Source of the DNA: Clostridia bacterium
GTDB taxonomy: Bacteria; Bacillota; Clostridia; Oscillospirales; UBA644
Assembly (NCBI GenBank): GCA_017427285.1
Contig: JAFRTE010000019.1
Coordinates: forward strand, 62,001-126,000
Direction: 5' to 3'
Length of the DNA: 64,000 bases
Of this stretch, positions 1 to 8,132 are shown piece after piece (position 1 is the stretch's first letter; each line of letters opens with the position of its first letter). The notes beneath the pieces were generated by a model. The model did no database searches. It worked only from the letters and a program-made list of their open reading frames with translations, and had not been told where the DNA came from. Both the position numbers and the translations under genes were made by a program.

Positions 1-2
1 CT

Positions 3-542
3 TTCTTTGTTTTTATCGTTTCCGGGACTTTTATGCTCTTCAAAGCTCTTTCGGTTCATTTAAAAAGAGCAAAAAAACCATTCCAGATCGTTATTTCCGC
101 AATTTTCGCTTTGATAAATCTTTATTTTATTTATTATTCTTCTTTGATGTTTATTTCCGAAATCGATTACGCCGCATTCCGTCCCGAAACGTGGATAATA
201 ATCCCCATTTCAATTACTCTGATCGTTTATATCGCATTACTTCTTTTTACTGCGGATTCGGCAGTCGAAATTCAAGATCCGACCGATAACGGAGTGAGAT
301 CTCTGATCGACAGCTCTGTCGAGGATTTCACCGTATTTGCTCTTGTTTTTATCGGATGGATCGGTACTTATGTTTTTGAATTCTTTTTTGAATATGTCGC
401 CGCATTCTGTATTACGGTATGCGCGCTGAAGAATATTTACGACGTCGTTTTTACCAAACAAACAATACAAACCGCAACAACACAAAAGTCCGCAGCGGAA
501 GATTTACTTCCGGAAACGGAGCAGACAGTAAAGGAAACATGA
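3..542 (+). CDS. Hypothetical multi-pass membrane protein, 5' end outside window
   Basis: The frame is open and hydrophobic from base 3, so the first ATG at 33 is probably internal and the gene starts upstream of the window. The visible part has about four hydrophobic segments and a polar Glu/Thr-rich tail, which suggests an integral membrane protein with a cytoplasmic C-terminus. It ends 1 base before the mreB start codon, so the two are probably cotranscribed. I do not recognise a family. The link with mreB hints at an envelope role, but that is only context. Confidence 0.6.
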   Translation, partial: FFVFIVSGTFMLFKALSVHLKRAKKPFQIVISAIFALINLYFIYYSSLMFISEIDYAAFRPETWIIIPISITLIVYIALLLFTADSAVEIQDPTDNGVRSLIDSSVEDFTVFALVFIGWIGTYVFEFFFEYVAAFCITVCALKNIYDVVFTKQTIQTATTQKSAAEDLLPETEQTVKET

Positions 543-543
543 T

Positions 544-1566
544 ATGTTCGAAAAAAATATCGGTATAGACCTCGGAACCGCGTCGGTTCTGATATATGTA
601 AAAGGCAAGGGTATAGTATTGCGCGAACCCTCGGTAGTTGCCATAGACAGGACTACCGGAAAAATACTCAAAGTAGGCGTTGAAGCGCAGGAAATGCTCG
701 GGAGGACTCCTGGAAACATCCTTGCGATCCGTCCGCTGCGCGACGGTGTGATCTCAGATTACGAAACAACGGAGCGCATGCTCAAATATTTTATAAAACG
801 GGTTAACGGTCATTCCATATTCAGACCGAATATCGTCGTATGCATACCTTCAAGAATAAACGAAGTTGAAGAACGTGCCGTTCGAGACGCCGCGCTCAAC
901 GCCGGAGCAAAATCAGTAGAACTGATCGAAGAACCCATGGCGGCAGCAATAGGGGCGGGGATAGATATTTCCAAACCTCGCGGAGTAATGGTAATAGATA
1001 TCGGAGGCGGTACAGCAGATATCGCTGTAATCTCTCTCGGCGACGTTGTCGTTTCCGAAAGCGTTAAGGTCGCTGGAGACAGATTTGATGAAGCGCTCGT
1101 TAAATTTATAAGAAAAGAATGGGGAATACTTATCGGTGAACGTACAGCCGAAGATATCAAAATACGTATCGGCTGCGTATCGCCGCGCCCCGAAAAACTC
1201 TCCATGACAGTTCGCGGCAGAGACCTCACTTCGGGGCTTCCGCGCGAATTTACTATCACGTCGGAAGATACCATGGAGGCATATCAGGAACCGGGCAGAA
1301 GCGTCGCAGAAGCCACGCATGATGTCCTTTCACGTACTCCGCCCGAGCTGATAGGCGATATCTCGCTTGACGGTATTATCATGACCGGCGGCGGAAGTCT
1401 TTTATACGGATTTGATAAAATGATAGCCGAATATGTCGGAATACGCGTTGCAGTTGCGGATGACGCTGTTTCGTGCGTTGCAAAAGGCACCGGCGCCGCT
1501 CTGGAGCTTGTAAGCGATCTGTCTTCAATAAAGGCAAATTCCCCGAATAAAAAGCTCTGGGGCTGA
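544..1566 (+). CDS. mreB: Rod-shape-determining protein MreB
   Basis: This 340-residue bacterial actin homologue polymerises under the membrane and directs lateral peptidoglycan synthesis. The actin-fold signatures are in place: an N-terminal phosphate loop (IGIDLGTASV), the second phosphate loop (VIDIGGGTADIAV, about residues 150-162) and the adenosine motif (IIMTGGGSLLYG, about residues 279-290). The length matches the family norm of 330-350. It could equally be the paralogue Mbl, because mreC and mreD do not follow and a convergent gene lies downstream. It follows the preceding membrane protein gene with almost no gap. Confidence 0.95.
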   Translation: MFEKNIGIDLGTASVLIYVKGKGIVLREPSVVAIDRTTGKILKVGVEAQEMLGRTPGNILAIRPLRDGVISDYETTERMLKYFIKRVNGHSIFRPNIVVCIPSRINEVEERAVRDAALNAGAKSVELIEEPMAAAIGAGIDISKPRGVMVIDIGGGTADIAVISLGDVVVSESVKVAGDRFDEALVKFIRKEWGILIGERTAEDIKIRIGCVSPRPEKLSMTVRGRDLTSGLPREFTITSEDTMEAYQEPGRSVAEATHDVLSRTPPELIGDISLDGIIMTGGGSLLYGFDKMIAEYVGIRVAVADDAVSCVAKGTGAALELVSDLSSIKANSPNKKLWG

Positions 1567-1585
1567 TGTAAAACCGAATAAATAT

Positions 1586-1621
1586 AATTTCCCCGAAAGC
1601 AAAACCGCTTTCGGGGAAATT
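1586..1621. terminator. Bidirectional terminator between mreB and the VWA gene
   Basis: A 10-bp GC-rich stem (CCCCGAAAGC at 1591-1600 with its complement at 1607-1616) is extended by 5 A/T pairs on each side. It sits between convergent genes and can end transcription from both strands. Confidence 0.85.
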
Positions 1622-1636
1622 TTAATACTGTGGCCT

Positions 1637-2290
1637 TTATTTTTTACCGTCTCTGTTTTCGTAATCCTCTTCAATATCCTTTTTCCATGTCGCCGTCAAC
1701 GGAGCGCATGCTCTTACCGTGCCTATCGCTTCGCTCAGTACGTCAAAATTGAGTCTTGTTCCGCGTTTGTCCGCTTTATAGTTTACCGCTCTGTCTGCGC
1801 CGATACCGAAATTTTTCGCAGTTTCGACCGCGTCGATATTAGCGCCCAAAAAAAGAAACTCCCAGCCATATTTGTCTTTTTGCTTTTCAATCATGTTTTT
1901 AACCGTTTTGCTGTCATATTCCCTGCTTGCGTTTTCCATTCCGTCTGTCGTGATAATAAATATCGTGTGCTCCGGAACGTCCTCTTCTCTTGCGTATTTA
2001 TGCACGTTGCCTATGTGATGTATCGCTCCTCCGATAGCGTCGATCAGAGCTGTGCAGCCCCCGACAGTATAATCTCTGTCTGTCATCGGTTCGATTTTTT
2101 TGATATCAACTCTGTCGTGCAATACTTCGCTTCTGTTGTCGAAAAGTATTGTTGAAACAAGCGCTTCTCCTTCCTCTTTTCTTTGCTTTTCGATCATCGA
2201 GTTAAAACCGCCTATGGTGTCGCTTTCAAGTCCGCTCATCGAACCGCTCCTGTCAAGAATAAATACGATCTCCGTTAAGTTCTTTTTCAT
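1637..2290 (-). CDS. VWA-domain protein (metal-binding von Willebrand factor A fold)
   Basis: This 217-residue protein is almost entirely one von Willebrand factor A domain. The MIDAS metal-binding motif DxSxS appears as DRSGSMS near residue 13, with the later Thr (GGCTAL) and Asp (TTDGME) elements. There is no signal peptide or membrane segment, so it is probably cytoplasmic. Bacterial stand-alone VWA proteins often act in metal-dependent assembly or in stress (tellurium-resistance-like) systems; the partner here is not evident. The start is an ATG preceded by GGAGG. The CDF transporter gene lies 110 bp upstream on the same strand. Confidence 0.85.
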   Translation of the reverse strand: MKKNLTEIVFILDRSGSMSGLESDTIGGFNSMIEKQRKEEGEALVSTILFDNRSEVLHDRVDIKKIEPMTDRDYTVGGCTALIDAIGGAIHHIGNVHKYAREEDVPEHTIFIITTDGMENASREYDSKTVKNMIEKQKDKYGWEFLFLGANIDAVETAKNFGIGADRAVNYKADKRGTRLNFDVLSEAIGTVRACAPLTATWKKDIEEDYENRDGKK

Positions 2291-2400
2291 TTTTAAATCC
2301 TCCGTAAATAAATAATAGCTGCTCGGTTTCTTTACCTTGCAGCTATATTATAACGTATTTAATTAACCGTTTGGTCGCTTTTTAAGCGACATTTATTTTT

Positions 2401-3528
2401 TTAATCTGAAATATCGGAGTCGGGCTGAATGAAAAATGTGTAATCCGGATATTCCTTCTGTACTTCCTGCGTCAATACGTTCAAAGCTTCCTTCTTTGCA
2501 ATGTCAAAACTTATAACAACGTCAAACCTTGCGGTCTTTTCAGTTATATCAACGTGAAATCCGTGCAGCTGAAGAGCCCAGTCGTGAGAAAGAACGATTT
2601 TTTGTATGCTGTTTCTCATCTTTGCGGCATCATCGTCGCTCGTATTATACGAATATACTCCAACGCCGGTCAGAATAACGCCCGTTTCTCTGTAAACAAT
2701 TGTTTCTATTTTTCTTGTCAGCTTGTCTACCTCTTCAACAGTCATTATATCCGGCAGCTCGATATGCACCGAAGCATAGTTTTTGTCCGGACCGTAATTG
2801 TTGATGATAAGGTCGTATGCTCCGCGTACCTCCGGCTCTTCGTTTATTATTTTCTTGATCTCTTTTGTCAGCTCTGCGTCGGCTCTTCTTCCGAGAATAT
2901 CCGCCAAAGTGTCCGTTATCATTTCAAAGCCGGACTTAATTATCATAACTGATATCAGCACGCCTACGTATGCTTCGAGTGAAATGCCGAATATTTTGAA
3001 TATCAGCGCAGACGCAAGGACCGATGACGATATTATCGCGTCAAAAAGAGCGTCAGCACCCGATGCCGAGAGCGCTCCTGAAGCGGCTTTTTTGCCCTGA
3101 TTTTTAACAAACAGTCCGAGTATGATCTTTACCGCGACCGCAACTGCGATTATTATAAGAGATACGGTCGAATAGTCCGCTTCTTCGGGAGTAATTATCT
3201 TTTTTACAGACTCTATCAGCGATGTAATACCTGCGTATAATACGATCGCCGATACGATCATCGCGCTAAGATATTCAATTCTTCCGTGACCGTAAGGGTG
3301 CTTTTTATCCGGCGCTCTTCCGGCAAGCTTTGCTCCGATTACGGTTATTACCGAAGACAATGCGTCCGATAAATTGTTTACGGCGTCAAGCGTAACTGCT
3401 ATCGAATTTGAGATAATGCCTACAAATGCTTTGAATGCGGCAAGTATTACGTTCGTTCCTATCCCGATTAAACTCGTTTTTACAATTATTTTTTCTCTGT
3501 TTACAGCAGAGAGCAATTTTTCGTCCAT
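2401..3528 (-). CDS. Cation diffusion facilitator (CDF) family metal transporter
   Basis: This is a 375-residue inner-membrane divalent metal/H+ antiporter of the FieF/YiiP type. The CDF signature near residues 45-57 (DAVNNLSD) and the HPYGHGRIEYL motif after TM2 are clear, with about six hydrophobic segments before residue 215. A cytoplasmic ferredoxin-like domain follows, and a second domain of the same type appears to occupy residues about 305-370, making the protein longer than the classical 290-310. The substrate (Zn, Fe, Mn or Cd) cannot be told. The ATG is preceded by GGAGG. It probably shares a transcript with the macro/HTH gene 32 bp upstream. Confidence 0.92.
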   Translation of the reverse strand: MDEKLLSAVNREKIIVKTSLIGIGTNVILAAFKAFVGIISNSIAVTLDAVNNLSDALSSVITVIGAKLAGRAPDKKHPYGHGRIEYLSAMIVSAIVLYAGITSLIESVKKIITPEEADYSTVSLIIIAVAVAVKIILGLFVKNQGKKAASGALSASGADALFDAIISSSVLASALIFKIFGISLEAYVGVLISVMIIKSGFEMITDTLADILGRRADAELTKEIKKIINEEPEVRGAYDLIINNYGPDKNYASVHIELPDIMTVEEVDKLTRKIETIVYRETGVILTGVGVYSYNTSDDDAAKMRNSIQKIVLSHDWALQLHGFHVDITEKTARFDVVISFDIAKKEALNVLTQEVQKEYPDYTFFIQPDSDISD

Positions 3529-3560
3529 TTTTCCTCCAAAATGCTATGTTATAAATATAA

Positions 3561-4532
3561 CTATGCTCCGAGCAGATTCTGATCGAAAGCAAACAGCGCC
3601 TCGTTGATCTCAAAAATATTGTAATTCCCGTTTGAGATGAAATATTCGATAATAATGTCGAATTTATTGGAATGTGAAAGCGCAAAGCCGGCTTTCATAA
3701 GCAATTCCTTCGTTTCTTCAAGCGAAAGCTCGAGCGCAACGGCAAATGCGATTGCCGTCTGCTTCCTTGGTTTATAAAGTCTGTCGCTTCTTATTTTTGA
3801 AAAAAGCTTCCTGTCGATATTCGCCTTTTTATAGCATTCGGCGTCCGTCATCCCCGATTCGTCGATTTTTCTCATCAGCATCTGAGAAAAACTTTCGTCG
3901 ATCTGTTCAAGCGCAGATTCAAGCGTAGTCGGCTTCCTTTCTGAAGTCGGGATCCTCGCTCCTGCCGTCGGTGCGGGCATCATATCGCATTCCGAGTCGT
4001 ATCTGCCTGCAGATCTTGCAAACCTGTTTTTAACTCCTCTTTTCGGGACGGATGATTCCGAATATGACGCAGCGTAGGTGATTTCTTCGTGTGGCAGACG
4101 GTCGTTGATATATTCGTTCAGCTTTTCGAAATCTCTGTTTTGCCTTATCAATTCGTCTTTTTCGCCGACGGTAATGTAAACAGTCATATCGCCGTCTGCA
4201 AGAGTATCCGAAATTGACTGCTCGGCAATTTTCAGAAGTCTGTCTGTATCTAAAAAGCGCTCTTTTTCAGTAAACAGGGGAAGAGTGATCGAAGCAACTT
4301 CCTCTTTTCTCGCCAGCGATATGGTTTCAGCGTAAAGGGTTGCGATTAACTCTTCCGTTTTATCTTTGATATCCTTTTTCGGGATAACGGCATTTATTTT
4401 AACGGGAAAACCATCCTTGCTTTCCTCAAATACTTCGCCCGCTTTTCTTTTACCTAAAAAATCGGGACTTTTTTCAACAGCAACGGCGTCCGTAGTAATC
4501 TTTGCAGGAGAATTCACTATATAAAGCGGCAT
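3561..4532 (-). CDS. Degenerate macro domain fused to an HTH-like C-terminal domain
   Basis: This 323-residue protein seems bipartite. Residues 1-125 follow the order of a macro domain: an N-terminal MPLYIV strand, the INAVIP strand, a helix like LYAETISLARK, then ITLPLFT and MTVYITV strands. The glycine-rich GGGV loop and the G-[IV]-[FY]-G loop that bind ADP-ribose are missing. Residues about 210-323 form a conserved helical domain that looks like a helix-turn-helix region (MTDAECYKKANIDRKLFSKI) and often accompanies macro domains in gut Firmicutes. It is not expected to hydrolyse ADP-ribose and may be a sensor or regulator. The SD is AGGAGG, and a strong promoter lies directly upstream. Confidence 0.7.
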   Translation of the reverse strand: MPLYIVNSPAKITTDAVAVEKSPDFLGKRKAGEVFEESKDGFPVKINAVIPKKDIKDKTEELIATLYAETISLARKEEVASITLPLFTEKERFLDTDRLLKIAEQSISDTLADGDMTVYITVGEKDELIRQNRDFEKLNEYINDRLPHEEITYAASYSESSVPKRGVKNRFARSAGRYDSECDMMPAPTAGARIPTSERKPTTLESALEQIDESFSQMLMRKIDESGMTDAECYKKANIDRKLFSKIRSDRLYKPRKQTAIAFAVALELSLEETKELLMKAGFALSHSNKFDIIIEYFISNGNYNIFEINEALFAFDQNLLGA

Positions 4533-4576
4533 TTTATCGCCTCCTTTCGGATGATCCCGTTCTGATTAATCACTAT

Positions 4577-4605
4577 ATTTTATCACAAATCCGCTTTTGT
4601 GTCAA
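4577..4605 (-). promoter_or_regulatory. Sigma-A promoter for the macro/HTH-CDF operon
   Basis: On the minus strand a TTGACA -35 box (4605-4600) and a TAAAAT -10 box (4582-4577) are separated by 17 bp, about 45 bp upstream of the macro/HTH start codon. Confidence 0.8.
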
Positions 4606-4620
4606 GTCTTTTGACGATAC

Positions 4621-4646
4621 AAAAACAGGCCCCCGAAGAGGCCTGT
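4621..4646 (-). terminator. Rho-independent terminator of the zinc-ribbon gene
   Basis: A 7-bp stem (ACAGGCC/GGCCTGT) is followed on the minus strand by five U residues, just after the stop codon of the zinc-ribbon gene. Confidence 0.85.
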
Positions 4647-4663
4647 AAACTTGTTAATTAAAA

Positions 4664-5218
4664 CTATTTTCTTAGGATCTCGTATACGGTTGCATTTATT
4701 CTTTCCGAAGTGTTCTTGCTGTCTGCGGTAATTGTTATAAGCTCGGCAAGATTGTCGTTCATGCTTACAAGATTTGTGCATGCGTCAAGAAGGATAAATC
4801 CGTAGCAAACAGATACGAACGCCAGAACAACGCTTATTATTATTATGAAAAATCCGGCGATTATTGCGGCGGCTCCGCCTATGGCAGGCATCGCGATATC
4901 ACCGTAAGGTGAAGCAATGGCGGAAACGGATCCTACGGACATGACCGTAATGCCCATTATTATTCCCATTATAATAATACCTGCAAACGAAAGCCAGAGC
5001 ATTACTTTTGCAAAGGTGATCCATCCCGTACCCTTGCCCTTTTTTACCGTGTATGTTTTACTCATACCGGGATTCGGCGGCGGCAGTGGCATACCTCCCT
5101 GCGGCTGCGGTGCATGCTGCTCTTGATACTGAGGCGCAGCGGCGCCATACGGCGCTCCGCATTTCGGGCATTCCTTTGCTCCGTCTTCGATCGGGTTTCC
5201 GCAAATTAAACAGTTCAT
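4664..5218 (-). CDS. Zinc-ribbon membrane protein
   Basis: This 184-residue protein starts with a double CxxC zinc ribbon (CLICGNPIEDGAKECPKCG), continues with a Pro/Gln-rich linker and has two or three strongly hydrophobic segments between about residues 65 and 145. A short polar tail follows. The ribbon would be cytoplasmic and probably structural. Such zinc-ribbon-plus-TM proteins are common in Clostridia with no known function. It is a single-gene unit with its own terminator, divergent from the thiT riboswitch promoter. Confidence 0.75.
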   Translation of the reverse strand: MNCLICGNPIEDGAKECPKCGAPYGAAAPQYQEQHAPQPQGGMPLPPPNPGMSKTYTVKKGKGTGWITFAKVMLWLSFAGIIIMGIIMGITVMSVGSVSAIASPYGDIAMPAIGGAAAIIAGFFIIIISVVLAFVSVCYGFILLDACTNLVSMNDNLAELITITADSKNTSERINATVYEILRK

Positions 5219-5249
5219 TTTTTTACCTCTTTCTTTTTTAAAATAGTTA

Positions 5250-5278
5250 TTGACAAATGCTAAAAAAAGTGCTATAAT
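5250..5278 (+). promoter_or_regulatory. Consensus sigma-A promoter driving the TPP riboswitch and thiT
   Basis: A perfect TTGACA (5250-5255) and TATAAT (5273-5278) are spaced by exactly 17 bp. The riboswitch begins 16 bases after the -10 box. Confidence 0.9.
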
Positions 5279-5293
5279 CTTTCAAAAGTAAAT

Positions 5294-5373
5294 ATTGCTT
5301 TGGGGTACCGTTAAATCGGTTGAGAAACACCCATTGAACCTGATGAGGTTAATACCTCCGTAGGAAAAGCAAT
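5294..5373 (+). ncRNA. TPP riboswitch (THI box)
   Basis: The leader carries conserved TPP aptamer elements in order: GGGGTACC, the TGAGAAACACCC region, GAACCTGATGAGGTTAATACC, then CGTAGGAAA. A 7-bp P1 stem (ATTGCTT at 5294-5300 with AAGCAAT at 5367-5373) closes the aptamer. The expected effect of thiamine pyrophosphate is to reduce expression of the downstream thiamine importer. Confidence 0.95.
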
Positions 5374-5388
5374 CAGACTGTCTCTTCG

Positions 5389-5425
5389 GGTTCGCATTAT
5401 TTATGCGGACCTTTTATTATTTTTA
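5389..5425 (+). terminator. Expression-platform terminator of the TPP riboswitch
   Basis: A 9-bp stem (5389-5397 with 5403-5411, one G-U pair) is followed by a U-rich tract, 15 bases after the aptamer. This points to transcription attenuation as the switching mechanism. Confidence 0.85.
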
Positions 5426-5447
5426 TAAACAGTAAGGAGTTTTTATT

Positions 5448-6041
5448 ATGCAACAAGAAAACGATACTTCTTTCAAAAAAACAAACAGAAACAACAAGCT
5501 CAAACGCCTTGTCCTCTGTGCAATTATGATCGCGCTGGCAACGGTATTAAGCATTTTTCCGAAAATTGAAGCGCCTCTGGGCGGTTCGATTACCGTTGCA
5601 AGCATGGTCCCGATAATGCTTGTATCATTTGTTTACGGGCCTAAATGGGGCGTTCCGGTCGCAATAGGATATTCCGTCGTCCAGCTGCTTCTTGATATCG
5701 CCAAAGTCGCGTCGTGGGGTCTTACTCCCGGCGTATTTGTCGGTTGTCTTATTCTGGACTATATACTTGCCTTTTCCGTGATCAGCGTCTGCGGCGTTTT
5801 TACCCTTAAAAAGACTACGCTTCCCCGCGTAATAACCGGAACATTGACTGCCGGACTTCTTCGCTATCTATGCCATTTTATCTCAGGGTATTTCTTTTTC
5901 GGAGCATGGGCAGAGGAGGGCTTTTCACCGCTTACATGGTCGATCGCATATAACGGCGCTTATATGCTTCCGGATACCGCTATCTGTATCGTTGTGATGC
6001 TCGCGCTTTATAAGCTTATACCGAAATTCAAAGAAATGTAA
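5448..6041 (+). CDS. thiT: Thiamine ECF transporter S component ThiT
   Basis: This 197-residue membrane protein is the thiamine-binding S component of an energy-coupling-factor importer. It has about six hydrophobic segments after a short basic N-terminus. The C-terminal part carries ThiT-like features, including a Tyr-Asn-Gly motif (WSIAYNGAYMLPD) near residues 165-177. The TPP riboswitch immediately upstream strongly supports thiamine as substrate. The shared EcfA/EcfA'/EcfT energising module is not in this window and must be elsewhere. A strong terminator follows the stop codon, so it is a one-gene unit. Confidence 0.94.
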   Translation: MQQENDTSFKKTNRNNKLKRLVLCAIMIALATVLSIFPKIEAPLGGSITVASMVPIMLVSFVYGPKWGVPVAIGYSVVQLLLDIAKVASWGLTPGVFVGCLILDYILAFSVISVCGVFTLKKTTLPRVITGTLTAGLLRYLCHFISGYFFFGAWAEEGFSPLTWSIAYNGAYMLPDTAICIVVMLALYKLIPKFKEM

Positions 6042-6063
6042 ATAAGTCCAATCCCTTATCTAC

Positions 6064-6093
6064 GAACGGCGTGAAAACGCCGTTCTTTCTTCT
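6064..6093 (+). terminator. Rho-independent terminator after thiT
   Basis: A 9-bp stem (GAACGGCGT at 6064-6072 with ACGCCGTTC at 6077-6085) with a GAAA loop is followed by a T-rich tail. The hairpin may also end transcription of the convergent DUF4364 gene. Confidence 0.9.
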
Positions 6094-6615
6094 TCAGCTC
6101 TCTTTTTTTGAAAGACTTGCCAGCACTTCCCTGTAAACTCTGTAAGGGTCGTTTTTAAAGCTGGTGATCATTATATTCGCCTGGTCGGTCGTAGGTGCAT
6201 ACATTTTAAGATCCATAAGCGGTTCGCCCTCGTCCTTGAGCGTAAAGCATACGTCGTATCCGCCGCCGTGTCTTTCCTTGTAAGACGCCATGATCTCGAG
6301 GTCTTTTCTCAGCTTTGCAATTTCTTTTGCCGTTGTGAGAATGATCTTTTCGCGTAAAGATGATGAAAGGTCTCTTCCGAGCGCAGATACAATTTCTCTG
6401 CCTGTTTTTTCCAATAGCGCATATTCGGTTCCGTCGTCGGTTATAAGCGATATATGCCCCTGATCGCGCAGCTCGAAAAGCTCTCCCGCGGTTCTTATCT
6501 GTCCGATGCCACATTCGTCGATTATCTGTGCGACCGTGTCGGACGGTATCATGCCTCCCGCAGAACGCAGAGCGAACATTATCATCATTTTTATGTGCAT
6601 CTCGTCGTTTATCAT
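6094..6615 (-). CDS. DUF4364 family protein (winged-helix-like)
   Basis: This 173-residue soluble protein matches the layout of the DUF4364 family of Firmicutes: an N-terminal winged-helix-like region (about residues 1-70, with a leucine-rich helix and a beta-hairpin wing around TDDGTEYALLEKTG) and a C-terminal alpha/beta domain. It could bind DNA, but no target is visible. It begins 10 bp after the end of the sugar-binding lipoprotein gene, so cotranscription is likely. Apart from the macro/HTH fusion, it is one of very few candidate regulators in the window. Confidence 0.7.
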   Translation of the reverse strand: MINDEMHIKMMIMFALRSAGGMIPSDTVAQIIDECGIGQIRTAGELFELRDQGHISLITDDGTEYALLEKTGREIVSALGRDLSSSLREKIILTTAKEIAKLRKDLEIMASYKERHGGGYDVCFTLKDEGEPLMDLKMYAPTTDQANIMITSFKNDPYRVYREVLASLSKKES

Positions 6616-6625
6616 TATTATCCCT

Positions 6626-8047
6626 TTATTTGTAGCTTTCGTCGCCCGAAAGTCTCCGTACAGTGAAAATAGACGGTATCATCTGCTCGATAATACATTT
6701 GTCGCTTGCTGAACCGTATGATTCCAATACTTCGACCGGCGACATTTTCGCAAGATTTGAATATAAACTGTTGAGCACTGCGTCTCCGCCGTCAGGCCAG
6801 AAACTGTATTTGCAGTTTTTGCTCATTTCAATAAGTATCTTATAGTCTCTCGCGTCGCTGAAAACGTTGGTTTCATAGTAATTTTCTATCGACGCGGCGT
6901 CGGGATACTGTTCAAGCGGAGAGAAAATCTCGTCTATCAGTATCGCGGAGCATTCAATTTCTTTAGCGTAGATCGGAATAGAGAGCGTTTCTGCCTTTTC
7001 GTAAAAACCGACGTATTTTGTCGGATCTCCGTAAGGACCGGCAGGGAAGGGGAGAAGCCCGAAATTATCCACCTTATATGCTATTTTATCAAAAATTTCT
7101 CCTGAGGAAGTGAGAAGCATTGCCGCTTCGCCGTTCATAAACGTATTGGTATAGTTCCAGTCTCCAAAATCGGTATCCGTAAATTTATACATATTTTCGT
7201 CGTAGTTGTCTATAACGAATTTTACCCACTCCAGAGCTTCGATTCCCGCCTCGGTAGTCCATCCGCAGTAGTATTCCGAAACGTCGTCGTTAAATTCCGC
7301 AAACGAAGTTCCGTTGTTGAGGAGCGCGGAGCGGATAAAATGCTTAAGACATGCCGCAAGACCTTTTATCGGCGTTGAGCGCGTGTTGTCTGTGCAGTCG
7401 ACCGCAACCTCCATCATTTTTTCTCTCGTCCATTCTCCCTGCTCGTATATTTCACGCAGATCGTAATAACCGAACGTTCCCGTTATATCGGAATTGAAAA
7501 CGATCGGATAGAAAATAGCGGGTCCCATATTCATCCAGGATACGGGCACAACGCCGCACATCGTACCGTTGCACATCAGAAACTCCCATACATTCGGTGC
7601 ACCCCATTTGGACTCGTCGTAAATATTTATGTAATCCGAAACATATTCGATATTTACAAGTCCTCCGAGATTTCCGTATTCTCTTATCTGCGCCGGATCC
7701 GTGAAAATAATATCCGCAAGTGCGTCTCCTATTGCAAGAGAGGCGGAAAGAAGCGTTTTAAAGGTAGTATCTGAACCGATATATTTCAGCGCTATCTCGC
7801 AGCTGTGGCTCTTTTCAACGTCTTTGATCCTCTGAAGAGCATTGTCCGCAAGATTAGTATCGCGCAGATAATAAAGCGGCTTGTCGTCAATACCTGATGT
7901 CTGAAGTATTTCAAAATGATGACCGCTCCAGTCGGTCGAGTCCGTTGCGCCGAGCGCCTCTTCAAAAGCTTCCTCCTTGTTTCCTGAACACGATACAAGC
8001 AGGGCAATCGCCGTTAATACTGCAAGCAATAAAGAAATCTTTTTCAA
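6626..8047 (-). CDS. Extracellular sugar-binding lipoprotein (ABC solute-binding family 1 type), orphan
   Basis: This 473-residue protein starts with a lipoprotein signal peptide whose lipobox is LVSC (Cys near residue 20), so it is anchored outside the membrane. The rest follows the extracellular solute-binding family 1 pattern, with motifs such as WTREKMMEVA, NGEAAMLLTSSGEIFD and LPFPAGPYG. These proteins usually deliver sugars or oligosaccharides to two-permease importers, but no permease gene is next to it. Translation appears to start at a TTG codon with GGGAGG 8 bases upstream. It resembles the protein at 47135-48514 in architecture and in the PAGP region. Confidence 0.88.
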   Translation of the reverse strand: MKKISLLLAVLTAIALLVSCSGNKEEAFEEALGATDSTDWSGHHFEILQTSGIDDKPLYYLRDTNLADNALQRIKDVEKSHSCEIALKYIGSDTTFKTLLSASLAIGDALADIIFTDPAQIREYGNLGGLVNIEYVSDYINIYDESKWGAPNVWEFLMCNGTMCGVVPVSWMNMGPAIFYPIVFNSDITGTFGYYDLREIYEQGEWTREKMMEVAVDCTDNTRSTPIKGLAACLKHFIRSALLNNGTSFAEFNDDVSEYYCGWTTEAGIEALEWVKFVIDNYDENMYKFTDTDFGDWNYTNTFMNGEAAMLLTSSGEIFDKIAYKVDNFGLLPFPAGPYGDPTKYVGFYEKAETLSIPIYAKEIECSAILIDEIFSPLEQYPDAASIENYYETNVFSDARDYKILIEMSKNCKYSFWPDGGDAVLNSLYSNLAKMSPVEVLESYGSASDKCIIEQMIPSIFTVRRLSGDESYK

Positions 8048-8079
8048 ATCGGAAACCTCCCATATTATTATATATCATA

Positions 8080-8108
8080 ATTATACAATAAAGCAAAATG
8101 GTTGTCAA
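8080..8108 (-). promoter_or_regulatory. Sigma-A promoter for the sugar-binding lipoprotein
   Basis: On the minus strand TTGACA (8108-8103) and TATAAT (8085-8080) are separated by 17 bp, about 30 bp upstream of the TTG start. Confidence 0.85.
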
Positions 8109-8132
8109 TAGGATATTTCGTGTTTGGCAAAA

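Noticed and set aside
810..1320. Long minus-strand open frames across mreB
   Set aside because: They are antisense shadows of a well-supported gene, with Ser/Arg-rich translations and no start signals.
2374..2390. GTCGCTT/AAGCGAC hairpin between the CDF and VWA genes as a terminator
   Set aside because: The T-rich tract lies on the plus-strand side, where no gene needs ending; on the minus strand no U run follows.
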